DNA from: JAFGIN01 sp050301235
GTDB taxonomy: Bacteria; Fibrobacterota; Chitinivibrionia; Chitinivibrionales; Chitinispirillaceae
Assembly (NCBI GenBank): GCA_050301235.1
Contig: JBNKZD010000144.1
Location: forward strand, 1-64,000
DNA: 64,000 bases
Direction of reading: 5' to 3'
This document shows positions 51,157 through 61,214 of this stretch, piece after piece (position 1 is the first letter of the stretch; each line of letters starts with the position of its first letter). Below the pieces are notes generated by a model. It did no database searches. It saw only the letters and a program-made list of their open reading frames with translations, and was not told where the DNA came from. The position numbers were made by a program, and so were the translations under genes.

Positions 51157-51462
51157 TTGTATTTCCTTTTAAGTTTGGAATGCAACTGTTTCCTGTAAAA
51201 ATTCAGCTGGGTACAAGAAAAGTATTTGTCTTGAATATCGTTATACAGATAAACTACTTCGTTATAAAGATAGAGCATTCACCGGAAGAAAACGACTAGT
51301 ATTTTTGCTCAACTCAATTTAAACCAGAAAATCACTGTAAGTCATTGATTTTTCGTGGGTGATTCAGGAAAGGTTTTTTGTATCCTTTTATTTTTCAAAG
51401 GGTTACGCCGGCCCGACCCGAATTTTCCCAATTCCACTAAAAGTGCTTCCCCATCAAACATC
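51157..51462. other. Intergenic region without recognisable gene
   Basis: This gap lies upstream of the outer-membrane gene and downstream of the lectin gene. It is AT-rich and should hold the outer-membrane gene promoter. No other structure was recognised. Confidence 0.4.
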
Positions 51463-53970
51463 TCATTCCGCTACACCAATCTTAACAGTTAGATTACGTG
51501 ACACACCCTTTATGTCAACGACATGAATTACAGCAAGATACGTCCCTTTACCGACGCGGCGGTTATTTCGGTTCATGCAATTCCAGTGAAAACCATACTC
51601 TGTTATTACCTGATCATTTGCCTGTTCAATGATTATATCTTTGGTAACAATATTCCCGACAGCATCATAGATTATTGCAGTACCATAACCTGATGTACCT
51701 TTTTTAAGTGGAATTGTAGAACTGATTGCTATAATAGCACCGTTGCGGTTATTCTTGATAATATTGACATAGTTTGCCAACACTTGTTGAGGTAAAACTG
51801 AAGCCAATTCCTGATTTATTTTTATCGGATTCGGGCTGACTGCTATAGAGATTATTCCATTACCCATCTCAACAGGAACTTTCGAACCAGATTTTCCATC
51901 CGGCGTCACTCCCTGATGATTAACAGTTCCTGCAACAAGTTGAATGCTATCTTTTTCAGGAATAACTTTATTTTCTCCAGGAGCTAATTGTATGATAACT
52001 GTTTTGCCAAATTGTTCAATTGAAACAACTTCGAATCCCGAACCATTCAGAACCTGATCGCTTGTCCACCCACCACTGCTGAAGTAGGAAAGAGCCTTTT
52101 GTGGCAATACAGTATCTAACATTTTCAAATCAACTTCTTCAGAAAATGTCAACTCAATTCTACTGATTTTATTTGATGAAGTGCCAGGAGTGTAAACAGC
52201 CCTTATTAAGAAAGGTGCATCGAAGATGCCTGTGATTTTTACCTGCACGGTGTCCTTAACCAGAGAACCCTCAGATACTTCAACTGATGCATCTCCTTCC
52301 GGACCAGTTCTGATGATTTTTCCCTCGAATTTTTTCCTGTCAATACCTGACACCAAAACGAGATCCACTCCTTCAATTGCTTTCCAGACGGTAGTCAGGG
52401 AATCTGCCATTCGGCAGTAATTGCCCCATTTATCACGCACGACAGCAAAGACTGAAGCTGTATCAATCATTTTTTCAAGTTTTACTGTGTCGATAGAATG
52501 AATGTGACGTAAGAAAGCTGAATCACTAAACACAGGTTTGGATTCAATACTGATTTTATAGGCATCCCCTGGTGTGATACTAACTGTGATCGTATCTATC
52601 AATACCTGATTGTTTACCAGAGCTTTCGCTTCCACTTTTATTTTTGAATAAGCAACTTCTGGTACCAGCAGGACTTCAGAACCGCTGGTTGCCTTTAATA
52701 CGTTTACAGGATTGCCACCGCTCTCTATAATTCTCCATAGTGTTTTCTTTGCAGAATCAGGTTGCGATACATTCTTCTGGTCGGTTATTGTTGCAATAAG
52801 ATAAACGCTGTCGTGAACCTTTACTACTGAATCCGGTTTTGTCGATAACGATAGACTCAACACTATAGGTATCGGCTTGAATTTTTTGTTTACATGTATA
52901 GTGATTGTATCTATCAGAACCTGATTATTAACTGTTACTTTTGCTTCAACTTTTATCTGTGATGGAGCGACTTCAGGAACCAGCAGGACTTCAGAACCTG
53001 TGGTGGATTTTAAAATACCTGAAGGATTACCACCACCCTCTATAATCCGCCACTCCGTTTTCTTTGCCGAATCAGGCTGCGAAACGTTATTCATATCAAG
53101 AACAGTTGCGATTAAGTTGACATTATCGCTATCATTAACAACAGTATCGGGCTCCGCAGAAAGATGCAGCGAGTAGGTAAATGGCTGGAATTTATTAATA
53201 AAGCTCATCGAGAGTATATCATGAACATTATAGGAGGCCCCTGTTGCACTAGTAAACCCAATATAAGCATCTTCCTGAACTAAAAGCTTTGGAAGATTGA
53301 TGGAGCTGGTAAGTACAGGAGCCTGCGGGCGTATATTGACAGTATCATACCGCACTTCAAGCATCTGATTATCACCATCATAATCAACCCACGCATACCA
53401 CACAGCGCCATTATTAAATTTTGTCTTTTCTGAATGAGTTTTTATCGATTTGTTATTTCCATTCGTGTCTATCCCAATATGATTATCATTGGGGTCATTG
53501 GCCTGGCTTCCATTATTCCAGGTATCAAACTCGATTCCCAGGCTACGAGGTATTCCCTGGTACCCAATTCCACCTCCCACATTTCCAACATTATTTGCTA
53601 CTGTTTGAACAACAAAAGCAATTCCATCAGCTCCATCGCCGTCACCTTCATCAAGACCACCGGACTTTGTTATCTGGAAGGAAAAAAATGCGCTGAATGA
53701 TGCCAAAAAGCCTTTATCACTGACTAATTTTATCGGACTTTTAATAAATGCACTACCACTCTGAGACAAGTCATCAAGAGTCAAGCGTAACACTTTTTTA
53801 TTATCAGCATTAGTAGCTCCAGTGCATGTACCATTCAATTTCCAGGCAGAAAGGTCACTGAAATCATTGTAAATGATTTTAGTTGTATCTGCACCATAAC
53901 AAAATGATATTGCCAACAAGATCAGTGAACATACTAAACCGTTTAAGTTAGCTTTAATTTGGTTTTTCAT
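51463..53970 (-). CDS. Secreted L-type lectin adhesin with tandem Ig-like repeats and FlgD-like C-terminus
   Basis: The 835-residue product has a signal peptide, then a legume/L-type lectin domain (about 30-265) with D-G-A-D-G-I-A-F-V-V-Q, R-S-L-G-I-E-F-D-T-W-N-N and D-N-H-I-G-I-D, the residues that build the Ca/Mn and sugar site. Two near-identical 110-residue Ig-like repeats follow (both contain N-V-S-Q-P-D-S-A-K-K and S-G-S-E-V-L-L-V-P-E-V-A), then further beta domains. The end (Y-D-A-V-G-N-I-V and N-R-R-V-G-K-G-T-Y-L-A) is a FlgD-like Ig domain common at the C-terminus of Fibrobacter secreted proteins. It probably binds polysaccharide at the cell surface. Confidence 0.85.
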   Translation of the reverse strand: MKNQIKANLNGLVCSLILLAISFCYGADTTKIIYNDFSDLSAWKLNGTCTGATNADNKKVLRLTLDDLSQSGSAFIKSPIKLVSDKGFLASFSAFFSFQITKSGGLDEGDGDGADGIAFVVQTVANNVGNVGGGIGYQGIPRSLGIEFDTWNNGSQANDPNDNHIGIDTNGNNKSIKTHSEKTKFNNGAVWYAWVDYDGDNQMLEVRYDTVNIRPQAPVLTSSINLPKLLVQEDAYIGFTSATGASYNVHDILSMSFINKFQPFTYSLHLSAEPDTVVNDSDNVNLIATVLDMNNVSQPDSAKKTEWRIIEGGGNPSGILKSTTGSEVLLVPEVAPSQIKVEAKVTVNNQVLIDTITIHVNKKFKPIPIVLSLSLSTKPDSVVKVHDSVYLIATITDQKNVSQPDSAKKTLWRIIESGGNPVNVLKATSGSEVLLVPEVAYSKIKVEAKALVNNQVLIDTITVSITPGDAYKISIESKPVFSDSAFLRHIHSIDTVKLEKMIDTASVFAVVRDKWGNYCRMADSLTTVWKAIEGVDLVLVSGIDRKKFEGKIIRTGPEGDASVEVSEGSLVKDTVQVKITGIFDAPFLIRAVYTPGTSSNKISRIELTFSEEVDLKMLDTVLPQKALSYFSSGGWTSDQVLNGSGFEVVSIEQFGKTVIIQLAPGENKVIPEKDSIQLVAGTVNHQGVTPDGKSGSKVPVEMGNGIISIAVSPNPIKINQELASVLPQQVLANYVNIIKNNRNGAIIAISSTIPLKKGTSGYGTAIIYDAVGNIVTKDIIIEQANDQVITEYGFHWNCMNRNNRRVGKGTYLAVIHVVDIKGVSRNLTVKIGVAE

Positions 53971-54170
53971 GCAATCTATCCTTTTTTTCCTTATGAGTCC
54001 AATATAGTGTTTGTACCAGCTACACTCTTTTATAATAAGGTTTTTTTATCAGAAAATAGCAACAATGTGAGGAGAATTCTATAATCAGTTCATCCATGTA
54101 CTGCACTATTTCGATATTTTTCTATCCCATTTGTTTTTCAAACGTTTAAACTGGCCCCATACGCATTGTG

Positions 54171-56441
54171 TTATGGCACAATTTTGGTTTTCCTGGGATT
54201 TTTATCATCACTAAACGGACATAGTTGCAGTGAGGAATAAAACATTCCAATAATTGATGGCAACCCGGATTGGCTCAACTGTTTAGCCCATTTGATGTTA
54301 TGGAACATCGGAGCATCTGTTGACACTAATGGACTCACCGGAGTCCCATCCCACCATGTTCCCATAAAGGTTTGTTTTTTACACCCATTACCAAGTGCAA
54401 TATCATAAGCTGAAGAATCATGGTTAAATGTTGCTTCGATTAACGCATGAAGAGGCCTGATTATGCCATATTGTTGCAACGGTTTCAGTCCATCATCATC
54501 CTCTGCTTCAGGAAGCTGAAAGTCGGCATCGTAATCAAACGAACCGTGAACAGCGCTTTTAATGTAGATAAAATCTTTGCATGATGGTGGAATATTGATA
54601 GAGTAGAAAATATCTTCTGCAATGCGATGATCATTAAAATGGTCTTCCTCAAAAACTTCAATAACCATATTGACATTTCCGGAATACGCTGCAAACTGTT
54701 CATCACTGAAATAATACACATACGAAGGGCTCATCAGAAACAGGAAACATTCGTTACTTCCCCAATGTTTCTTTTTGATATAATACCAGGAAATTGCCAG
54801 TGATGCGCCTGCTCCGTACGCATGACCTGCAAATCCGATCCGTGTTGTGTCAACAAACTGCTTTTCTGTTTCAAGCACTGCTTCAAAGCCACTGAGCATT
54901 GCATCATAGCGGTTATTATCCGATGAAGACTGCCTGCTCTGATTTACTGTAGTTATCACTTTATACCCATTACTTGCAATATAAAGTAACAGCTGCCGGT
55001 AAACTTTACCCGATTCATTAAGCTTTGGAGAAAAAAACAACAGCGGCATTTTTCCTGAGTAATTTTCTGGAGTAAAACAGTACAAGTCACCTTTTCCACC
55101 TGCAGGGTGAGCGATGTACCGTTCGTTTACTTTATAGCTGCCACGTGAACCAAACCCCTTTTCTATAGGCATAATGGGCCAGAGGTTATTATCCTCTATG
55201 GAATCCAGAACTTCACTATTGCTGACTACATCCTTAATAACACTGTCAATTGCTAGCTTCTTTTGTACTATAGTGTCACTTTGTTGTTTTGACTCCTCTA
55301 CTGCCGGAGTTTTCCAGTCCGGGGATGAAATCAGTGATTTATAATTATTTATAGTTGTTGATGAACTCACCGGAACGCTCATTGATGAATCAAAATATCG
55401 CTGAATCTTTGCCCTTGGATTAAACGTATGATTCCAGAAATTTACAAATCGGGTCTGAACATACTTCACTTGAGGTGCATCGGTTACTTCCAGAGGGGTA
55501 AAAAGTTTCCCGTTGCTCCATTTTCCCATAAATCGCTGCTGTTTTGACCCGTTACCCAGACAGACCGATTTTGCTGCTGTGTTATTATTAAATGTATAAT
55601 CACAGAGAGCATCAAGAATTTTCCACACCCCATAATAATCGAAAGCATCAACATTCCAACCCCAGCGGTGAGTTCCCTCCGGCAGCTCATGCCCTGCAAC
55701 CAGTTTCACTCCCTGACTTGAATCACTGTAGAGGGTGATAAAATCCTTTTCGGTATCCGGAATTGCAATAGACTGAAAAATATCAATAGCCATTCGGTGG
55801 TCATTAATGTGGTCATCATTAAAAATCTCTACTACTAACTTAACATTGGGAGGAAATGATTTCAGAAGGGAATCAGTCAATTCATATGAATACCAGGGAG
55901 CCATCAAAAACATAAAAACCCCCTTACTCCCCCAGTTTTTCTGTGTTACCGCTTTATAGGTGAAAGATGGTAATGCACCCGCTCCATAAGAATGACCTGT
56001 AAAACCGATTCTTGCAGTATCAACCATCGAACTCCAACTTTTAACTGCCGATATACAACCGTTCCAGACTGAGGTATACATCTCAAGCGGTGCAACCATT
56101 GCCGAAGACATTTCAAATGGGGTATATACAACCGAAAGCCCCCGACTCACACAATGATCAATCAACTGCTGATACACTGCAGGGTTATCAGCACCAATTC
56201 CATGGCAGAAAAAAATCACAGGAACCGGCGCTGTTATCTCCCCAGGATGAAACAAGTAAACAGAATGTTTTTCCCATACCGGGTGTTTTATGGAATCGAC
56301 CTTTACACTATATCTTCCTTTGGCCCCATACCCACTATCAATAGGAAGGAATGGCAGAGAGGTTCTCATTTGTGCATTGCAGGGCAGGTGCATGCACGAT
56401 ATAAAAATGACAATAATTATAATTTGGCTCAATAATTTCAT
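54171..56441 (-). CDS. Secreted tandem alpha/beta hydrolase with a degenerate second copy
   Basis: The 756-residue product has a signal peptide and two homologous hydrolase units (about 25-345 and 420-735). Unit 1 has V-I-F-F-C-H-G-I-G, the elbow G-H-S-Y-G-A-G (Ser) and D-D-H-I-N-D-H. Unit 2 repeats the layout, with R-I-G-F-A-G-H-A-Y-G-A-G, where the Ser is Ala, and D-H-F-N-D-H. Both end with similar G-N-G-x-K-Q-x-F-M-G and W segments. The fold recalls PAF-acetylhydrolase/cutinase-like esterases. Unit 2 is probably non-catalytic, perhaps a binding module. The substrate is unknown. Confidence 0.82.
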   Translation of the reverse strand: MKLLSQIIIIVIFISCMHLPCNAQMRTSLPFLPIDSGYGAKGRYSVKVDSIKHPVWEKHSVYLFHPGEITAPVPVIFFCHGIGADNPAVYQQLIDHCVSRGLSVVYTPFEMSSAMVAPLEMYTSVWNGCISAVKSWSSMVDTARIGFTGHSYGAGALPSFTYKAVTQKNWGSKGVFMFLMAPWYSYELTDSLLKSFPPNVKLVVEIFNDDHINDHRMAIDIFQSIAIPDTEKDFITLYSDSSQGVKLVAGHELPEGTHRWGWNVDAFDYYGVWKILDALCDYTFNNNTAAKSVCLGNGSKQQRFMGKWSNGKLFTPLEVTDAPQVKYVQTRFVNFWNHTFNPRAKIQRYFDSSMSVPVSSSTTINNYKSLISSPDWKTPAVEESKQQSDTIVQKKLAIDSVIKDVVSNSEVLDSIEDNNLWPIMPIEKGFGSRGSYKVNERYIAHPAGGKGDLYCFTPENYSGKMPLLFFSPKLNESGKVYRQLLLYIASNGYKVITTVNQSRQSSSDNNRYDAMLSGFEAVLETEKQFVDTTRIGFAGHAYGAGASLAISWYYIKKKHWGSNECFLFLMSPSYVYYFSDEQFAAYSGNVNMVIEVFEEDHFNDHRIAEDIFYSINIPPSCKDFIYIKSAVHGSFDYDADFQLPEAEDDDGLKPLQQYGIIRPLHALIEATFNHDSSAYDIALGNGCKKQTFMGTWWDGTPVSPLVSTDAPMFHNIKWAKQLSQSGLPSIIGMFYSSLQLCPFSDDKNPRKTKIVP

Positions 56442-56555
56442 ATATCAAAAATATAGTACCTCCATTTAAACAGTTCAATGATGTTTTTCTCAGAGGTTCT
56501 GTATTTGCTTTTTATGATCTATGATAGATTTCATTTTGAGTGAAAGGATCCATCA

Positions 56556-58019
56556 ATGAACACTCCTTCGACAGAAAAACAAAAAAAGGACACTTTTCGC
56601 CTTTTTTTAGCACAAACCGCACTTAAGCTAGGAACAATTGCTGGTGCATGGCGAGTTGCATTGCCGGCTATCGAGACAATAGCACACTCTCTCACCCTGG
56701 CTAATCATAAAAGTGAAATTCAGGATGGTTCAAGACGGCAACGTGAAGATAAGTTTTATATGATTTTCAATGTTGTCAGACTGGCATTAAAAGCGTATGA
56801 GCGTGGATCTCCTGCAGTAAAAGATATTGTGTTGAACCTGTTTTTAAAAGAGTTTCTGGATCCATCCAATGCAGAGAAAAAGGAACTTTTCTACGACAAA
56901 TACGGAGTGAACCCTCCCGGTTTTATGACCATCTCCCCTGAAGGGACCTGCAATCTTCACTGTAAAGATTGTTACGCGGCTAGTGTCTCTACCGACCTGC
57001 CACGCTTGAACGCAGAAACTCTCACCAGAATTCTCCAAGACAAAAGAGAACAATGGGCTAGCTGGTTTACAGTAATTTCCGGCGGCGAACCATTTAAATG
57101 GCGTGATAATGGAAAAGATCTGATAGATATAGCTTCTGAAAATCGCAATCAATTCTTTATGGTCTATACAAACGGAACACTAATCGATAAAACCGCCGCA
57201 CAACGTATGGCAGATACTGGAAATATTGCTCCAGCGATTTCTGTTGAGGGTTTTGAACAGGAAACGGATGAACGCAGAGGTAAAGGAACTTACGGAAAAA
57301 TTATTGATGCGTTCGAAAATCTTGAAAAGGCTGGTGTTCCTTTTGGAATCTCGATTACCGCAAATGCTTTAAATGTTAAAAATCTGTTCACCGACAAAAT
57401 GGTTGACTTCTACTTTAAGAAGCATGGTGCTTTATTCGAGTGGGTATTTCAGTATATGCCAATTGGCCGGGGGGCTGATGTAGCATCCCAGGTTCCCCCT
57501 GATGTGCGTAAAGAGATCTGGTTCAGGGAACAGGAACTTATCAGAAAAGAGCGTCTCCTTATAGCCGATTTCTGGAACGGCGGACTATATTCATCCGGAT
57601 GTATTGCAGGCGGAAGAGAAGATGGGTATTTATATGTCGACTGGGCGGGAAATATCTACCCTTGTGTTTTTATTCCTTACTGGAAAGACAATATTCATCA
57701 GATATACAGTCAAAACCGTTCTCTCAGTGATGCACTGTTTTCTGATCTTTTTACAGGTATTCGTCAATGGCAGAAAGAGTACAGTTTTAGAAAACCGATA
57801 TCTGAAAAAGGTAATGAAATCCGCCCCTGCTTTTTCAGGGACCACCACGATACCGCACGAAACCACTTTTGTCAATGCAATGCCAATCCTGGCAACGAAT
57901 CCGCAGCGGTATGCCTCAAAGATGATGAGTACCACAATGCAATGAGAAAGTATGATAAGGATTTCGCGAAACTGGTGGATCCGGTCTGGGATGATCTATA
58001 TAAAGATAGTGGTGAATAG
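56556..58019 (+). CDS. Radical SAM/SPASM-type enzyme
   Basis: The 487-residue product has an N-terminal helical domain of about 110 residues, then a radical SAM core with E-G-T-C-N-L-H-C-K-D-C-Y (C-x3-C-x2-C), V-I-S-G-G-E-P-F and A-I-S-V-E-G-F. A Cys-rich C-terminus (G-C-I-A-G-G, I-Y-P-C-V-F, then R-P-C-F-F-R-D-H-H and C-Q-C-N) resembles a SPASM domain binding extra Fe-S clusters. SPASM enzymes often modify peptides, but no precursor-like small ORF was seen beside it. It converges with the exporter operon, separated by five bases. Confidence 0.88.
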   Translation: MNTPSTEKQKKDTFRLFLAQTALKLGTIAGAWRVALPAIETIAHSLTLANHKSEIQDGSRRQREDKFYMIFNVVRLALKAYERGSPAVKDIVLNLFLKEFLDPSNAEKKELFYDKYGVNPPGFMTISPEGTCNLHCKDCYAASVSTDLPRLNAETLTRILQDKREQWASWFTVISGGEPFKWRDNGKDLIDIASENRNQFFMVYTNGTLIDKTAAQRMADTGNIAPAISVEGFEQETDERRGKGTYGKIIDAFENLEKAGVPFGISITANALNVKNLFTDKMVDFYFKKHGALFEWVFQYMPIGRGADVASQVPPDVRKEIWFREQELIRKERLLIADFWNGGLYSSGCIAGGREDGYLYVDWAGNIYPCVFIPYWKDNIHQIYSQNRSLSDALFSDLFTGIRQWQKEYSFRKPISEKGNEIRPCFFRDHHDTARNHFCQCNANPGNESAAVCLKDDEYHNAMRKYDKDFAKLVDPVWDDLYKDSGE

Positions 58020-58023
58020 TTCA

Positions 58024-59292
58024 CTACTCATATCGTAACGCTTCCACAGGATTCATCCGGCAGGCTTTAATCGCCGGATAGAGTCCAAACAGTACACCTA
58101 TACTTACAATCAGAGTGACAATAAAAAGAAGATGAGAAAGCAGTATGGTAGGCTCTATTACCCCATCTGTCGATCGGTAGATTTCTTCCTTGAAAAGCAG
58201 TGGTGCTGATCCCAGAATGACACCAAACAATCCGCCAGTAATTGACAGTGTCACTGTTTCTGTAATAAACTGAACAAATATCTGATAATTATCTGCACCC
58301 AGCGCTTTACGTGTACCAATTTCCCTTATTCGTTCAGAAATACTTGAAAGCATTACGTTCATAATACTCAACCCGCCAGCTGTTAAAGATAGCAGAGAAA
58401 TAATACCCATAAGCAAACTGACATTGTTAAGCATGCTGGTTATCTGATCCAGCCACTCAGCGGTTCGATATTCGAAATCTTCAACACCCCTGTGTTTTTC
58501 AATTAGTTTTGTCGCGACCCTGCTGGCATTCGCTTTGACATCCTGAGCAGAATTTAACTGAACCATAATTGTACCGGGGTCCGGATCCGCTCCTGATATT
58601 CTGTCGATCATTGTCTGCAATGGAATAATTATCCCCTTTTTCAGGTGCCAGGGCTGATGATTTTCTTCCTTGAACCTGTAATACCCAACAACTGTTAACT
58701 GAACACTTCGGACTGTCAGTGTAGTACCGTTAACTTCATCAATGGATTTTAATGCATATTTTTTCATCACTTTTTTAGCAACATCTTCAGATATTACACA
58801 GTTTTTTGAGGCCATATCAAGATCATTCTGATCGATCCATCTGCCTTTTGCGATATAGATGTTATCGGTATCAAGAACCAGGCTTTGCATATTCAGTCCT
58901 CTGACTACACACAGCATCGATTCATTTTTAAAAGGTATATCGATATGTCGTGTTATGACAAGCGGGACATCTTTAACGAGTGTTGAATTTTCTTTCAGAT
59001 AATCAGCATCTGAGAGTCGCAGGCCCCGGGATCTGCTCCAGGTAATTTTCTCTTCTAATGCAGGCTCGGCTTTTTTCCAGAACCATACCGATCCAACCCA
59101 TTTCACCATCTTCACATTTAAAAAAACATCTATGCCACCGATAAGTGTCAGCATGATCATTAGTGAAGCAACACCGAGCATCACACCGGTCATTGACAAT
59201 ATTGAACGCAGCAGGTGTGTCCCCATCTCGATAAGTGCCATCTTGAATCCGACTATAACAGAACGCACAAGTACTTTAATAAGATTAACCAT
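58024..59292 (-). CDS. MacB/FtsX-type ABC transporter permease (second copy)
   Basis: The 422-residue product has one N-terminal membrane helix (about 30-53), a MacB periplasmic core domain and three C-terminal helices with R-E-I-G-T-R-K-A-L-G-A, the FtsX-type loop. It ends P-A-I-K-A-C-R-M-N-P-V-E-A-L-R-Y-E. It is paired with the permease at 59302 and should form a heterodimeric mechanotransmission exporter with the ATPase at 60529. Confidence 0.9.
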   Translation of the reverse strand: MVNLIKVLVRSVIVGFKMALIEMGTHLLRSILSMTGVMLGVASLMIMLTLIGGIDVFLNVKMVKWVGSVWFWKKAEPALEEKITWSRSRGLRLSDADYLKENSTLVKDVPLVITRHIDIPFKNESMLCVVRGLNMQSLVLDTDNIYIAKGRWIDQNDLDMASKNCVISEDVAKKVMKKYALKSIDEVNGTTLTVRSVQLTVVGYYRFKEENHQPWHLKKGIIIPLQTMIDRISGADPDPGTIMVQLNSAQDVKANASRVATKLIEKHRGVEDFEYRTAEWLDQITSMLNNVSLLMGIISLLSLTAGGLSIMNVMLSSISERIREIGTRKALGADNYQIFVQFITETVTLSITGGLFGVILGSAPLLFKEEIYRSTDGVIEPTILLSHLLFIVTLIVSIGVLFGLYPAIKACRMNPVEALRYE

Positions 59293-59301
59293 TATGCATC
59301 C

Positions 59302-60528
59302 TTAAAACCGCAGTGCATCCGCAGGCCGTAGTAATGCAGCTTTGATTGCGGGCGCAAGACCACTGCTGATACCGGTCACTACAATAAAGGTGATCGCAAC
59401 AATATAATCTTCTGTTAAAAGCTGCGGATTAAAGGGAAACATTCCTTTTGGAAACATGGTCACCGATGCACCAAGGGCTAGTCCTGGTATCCCACCGACA
59501 AGGCATAACAGGATCGATTCGATGACAAACTGCACTAGCACATCATAATTATTTGCACCAAGGGCTTTCCGTACCCCGATCTCCCTGATCCTGTCCCCAA
59601 TTGCCGCAAACATGATATTCATTATGCTGATACCACCGACAAACAGGGTGATCACTGCAATACATACCAGTATCACTTTCATTCCCGCTGAAGCAGATTT
59701 CATTTCACGGATCTTATCAGCATTCGATTCGACAATGAAATCCTCAACACCCCGATGCCATTCCAGAAGTTTTGCTGTAAATGCAGTCCTTGCTTCCCGC
59801 TCGAAACTACTATTTACAAGTTCAATTTCAAATGATTCGGGGTTTGTCTGTGATGACATGAATTTCTTTTTATAATACTCATAGGGCAAAAAGACCTGGT
59901 ATCCCCGCCAGGAAAGTTGATCACCAGTTTCAATCTGTCCAATAATCCTGAAAGTAACTTTATTGATAACGATACTTTTTCCAACAGCAGGTACATTGTT
60001 GCCAAACAGCCGTGACGAAACCCGTTTTCCGATAATACATACAGGTTCGCATTGATCAAGATTTTTTACACTGAAAGGCGGCATAAATGCAGCTTCGATT
60101 TTGTAGGCACGGAGATATTGCTGATCAACAGCGTTAAGTGATGCACGCGTTGACTTCCCATTTGCAGATACCGGGCCCCAGGGAAGTTCATAGTGACGAA
60201 GATACGCCCTCACAAAGCTGAAACTCTTCTGTAAGTTTTCCGCATCAGCGGATTTAAGGCCTGGTGATTTATTAAAGCGCCTTTTTTCTGCGCTGTTTTC
60301 TGCGGGCTTCTGTTTTACCGTTAAAATATTCAGGCCCCCGATAACAGTCATTTTTTCTTTTATATCATTGTCAATAGCTCGAATGAAAGAAATATTTGCA
60401 AGCAGTGAAACAGCACCAAGGAATATCCCGAATGATGTAATAAGCGATCGTGTTTTATTGGAAAAAATCTCGATAAAACACAGCTGGGTATTTACACTCA
60501 GCAATCGCAGGAGTCTCAGCAGCGACAC
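59302..60528 (-). CDS. MacB/FtsX-type ABC transporter permease (first copy)
   Basis: The 408-residue product has the same topology as its neighbour: one N-terminal helix (about 27-48), a periplasmic domain, and three helices after R-E-I-G-V-R-K-A-L-G-A. It ends P-A-I-K-A-A-L-L-R-P-A-D-A-L-R-F. Its start touches the ATPase stop. The two permeases probably arose by duplication. Confidence 0.9.
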   Translation of the reverse strand: MSLLRLLRLLSVNTQLCFIEIFSNKTRSLITSFGIFLGAVSLLANISFIRAIDNDIKEKMTVIGGLNILTVKQKPAENSAEKRRFNKSPGLKSADAENLQKSFSFVRAYLRHYELPWGPVSANGKSTRASLNAVDQQYLRAYKIEAAFMPPFSVKNLDQCEPVCIIGKRVSSRLFGNNVPAVGKSIVINKVTFRIIGQIETGDQLSWRGYQVFLPYEYYKKKFMSSQTNPESFEIELVNSSFEREARTAFTAKLLEWHRGVEDFIVESNADKIREMKSASAGMKVILVCIAVITLFVGGISIMNIMFAAIGDRIREIGVRKALGANNYDVLVQFVIESILLCLVGGIPGLALGASVTMFPKGMFPFNPQLLTEDYIVAITFIVVTGISSGLAPAIKAALLRPADALRF

Positions 60529-61212
60529 TTATACAATCCTTCCATCTACCAGATGAATGATTTTCTTTGCACGCAATGCAACATCTTTTTCATGAGTGAT
60601 CATTACAATGGTGTTACCCTCTTCATTGATTTTTGTCAAAATGTCGAGAATCTCCATCGATGTATGTGAATCGAGGTTTCCTGTAGGTTCATCAGCAAGA
60701 ATAATCGATGGTTTCTTAACTAACGCACGGGCAATTGCGACCCTTTGTTTCTGGCCACCAGAAATCTCATTAGGCTTATGCTTTCTCCGATTCCACAAGC
60801 CAAGCCGGTTCAGTTCCTCTTCAACTCTTTTTTTACGCTCGGCTACCGGAATGTTTGCGTAAATCAATGGGAGTTCGACATTTCCGGCAACGGTGAGTTT
60901 TGGAAGGAGGTTAAAGTTCTGAAAAATAAACCCGATCTCTTTGCCTCGGATTTCAGCAAGTTTCAACTCTTTCATCGATGATGTATTTACCCGGTTTAGA
61001 AAATACTCTCCTGAAGTAGGATTATCGAGACATCCCAGGATGTTCAGTAGAGTCGATTTCCCGGCGCCACTCTGACCCATAATGGCCGGGAATTCACCTT
61101 TACACACTGTAATATTGATATTGTCCAGAACGGGGATTGTCTGGGAACCAAGTGTATATTTTTTGCATAGATTGACGGTTTGCAGTACTGATGTTGATTG
61201 TGGTGTGTTCAT
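60529..61212 (-). CDS. MacB/LolD-type ABC transporter ATPase
   Basis: The 227-residue product has Walker A G-Q-S-G-A-G-K-S-T-L-L, signature I-S-G-G-Q-K-Q-R, Walker B I-I-L-A-D-E-P-T-G-N-L-D and M-I-T-H-E-K-D. This is the LolD/MacB/SalX group. It powers the two adjacent permeases. It lies two bases after the membrane-fusion protein gene. Confidence 0.95.
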   Translation of the reverse strand: MNTPQSTSVLQTVNLCKKYTLGSQTIPVLDNINITVCKGEFPAIMGQSGAGKSTLLNILGCLDNPTSGEYFLNRVNTSSMKELKLAEIRGKEIGFIFQNFNLLPKLTVAGNVELPLIYANIPVAERKKRVEEELNRLGLWNRRKHKPNEISGGQKQRVAIARALVKKPSIILADEPTGNLDSHTSMEILDILTKINEEGNTIVMITHEKDVALRAKKIIHLVDGRIV

Positions 61213-61214
61213 AG

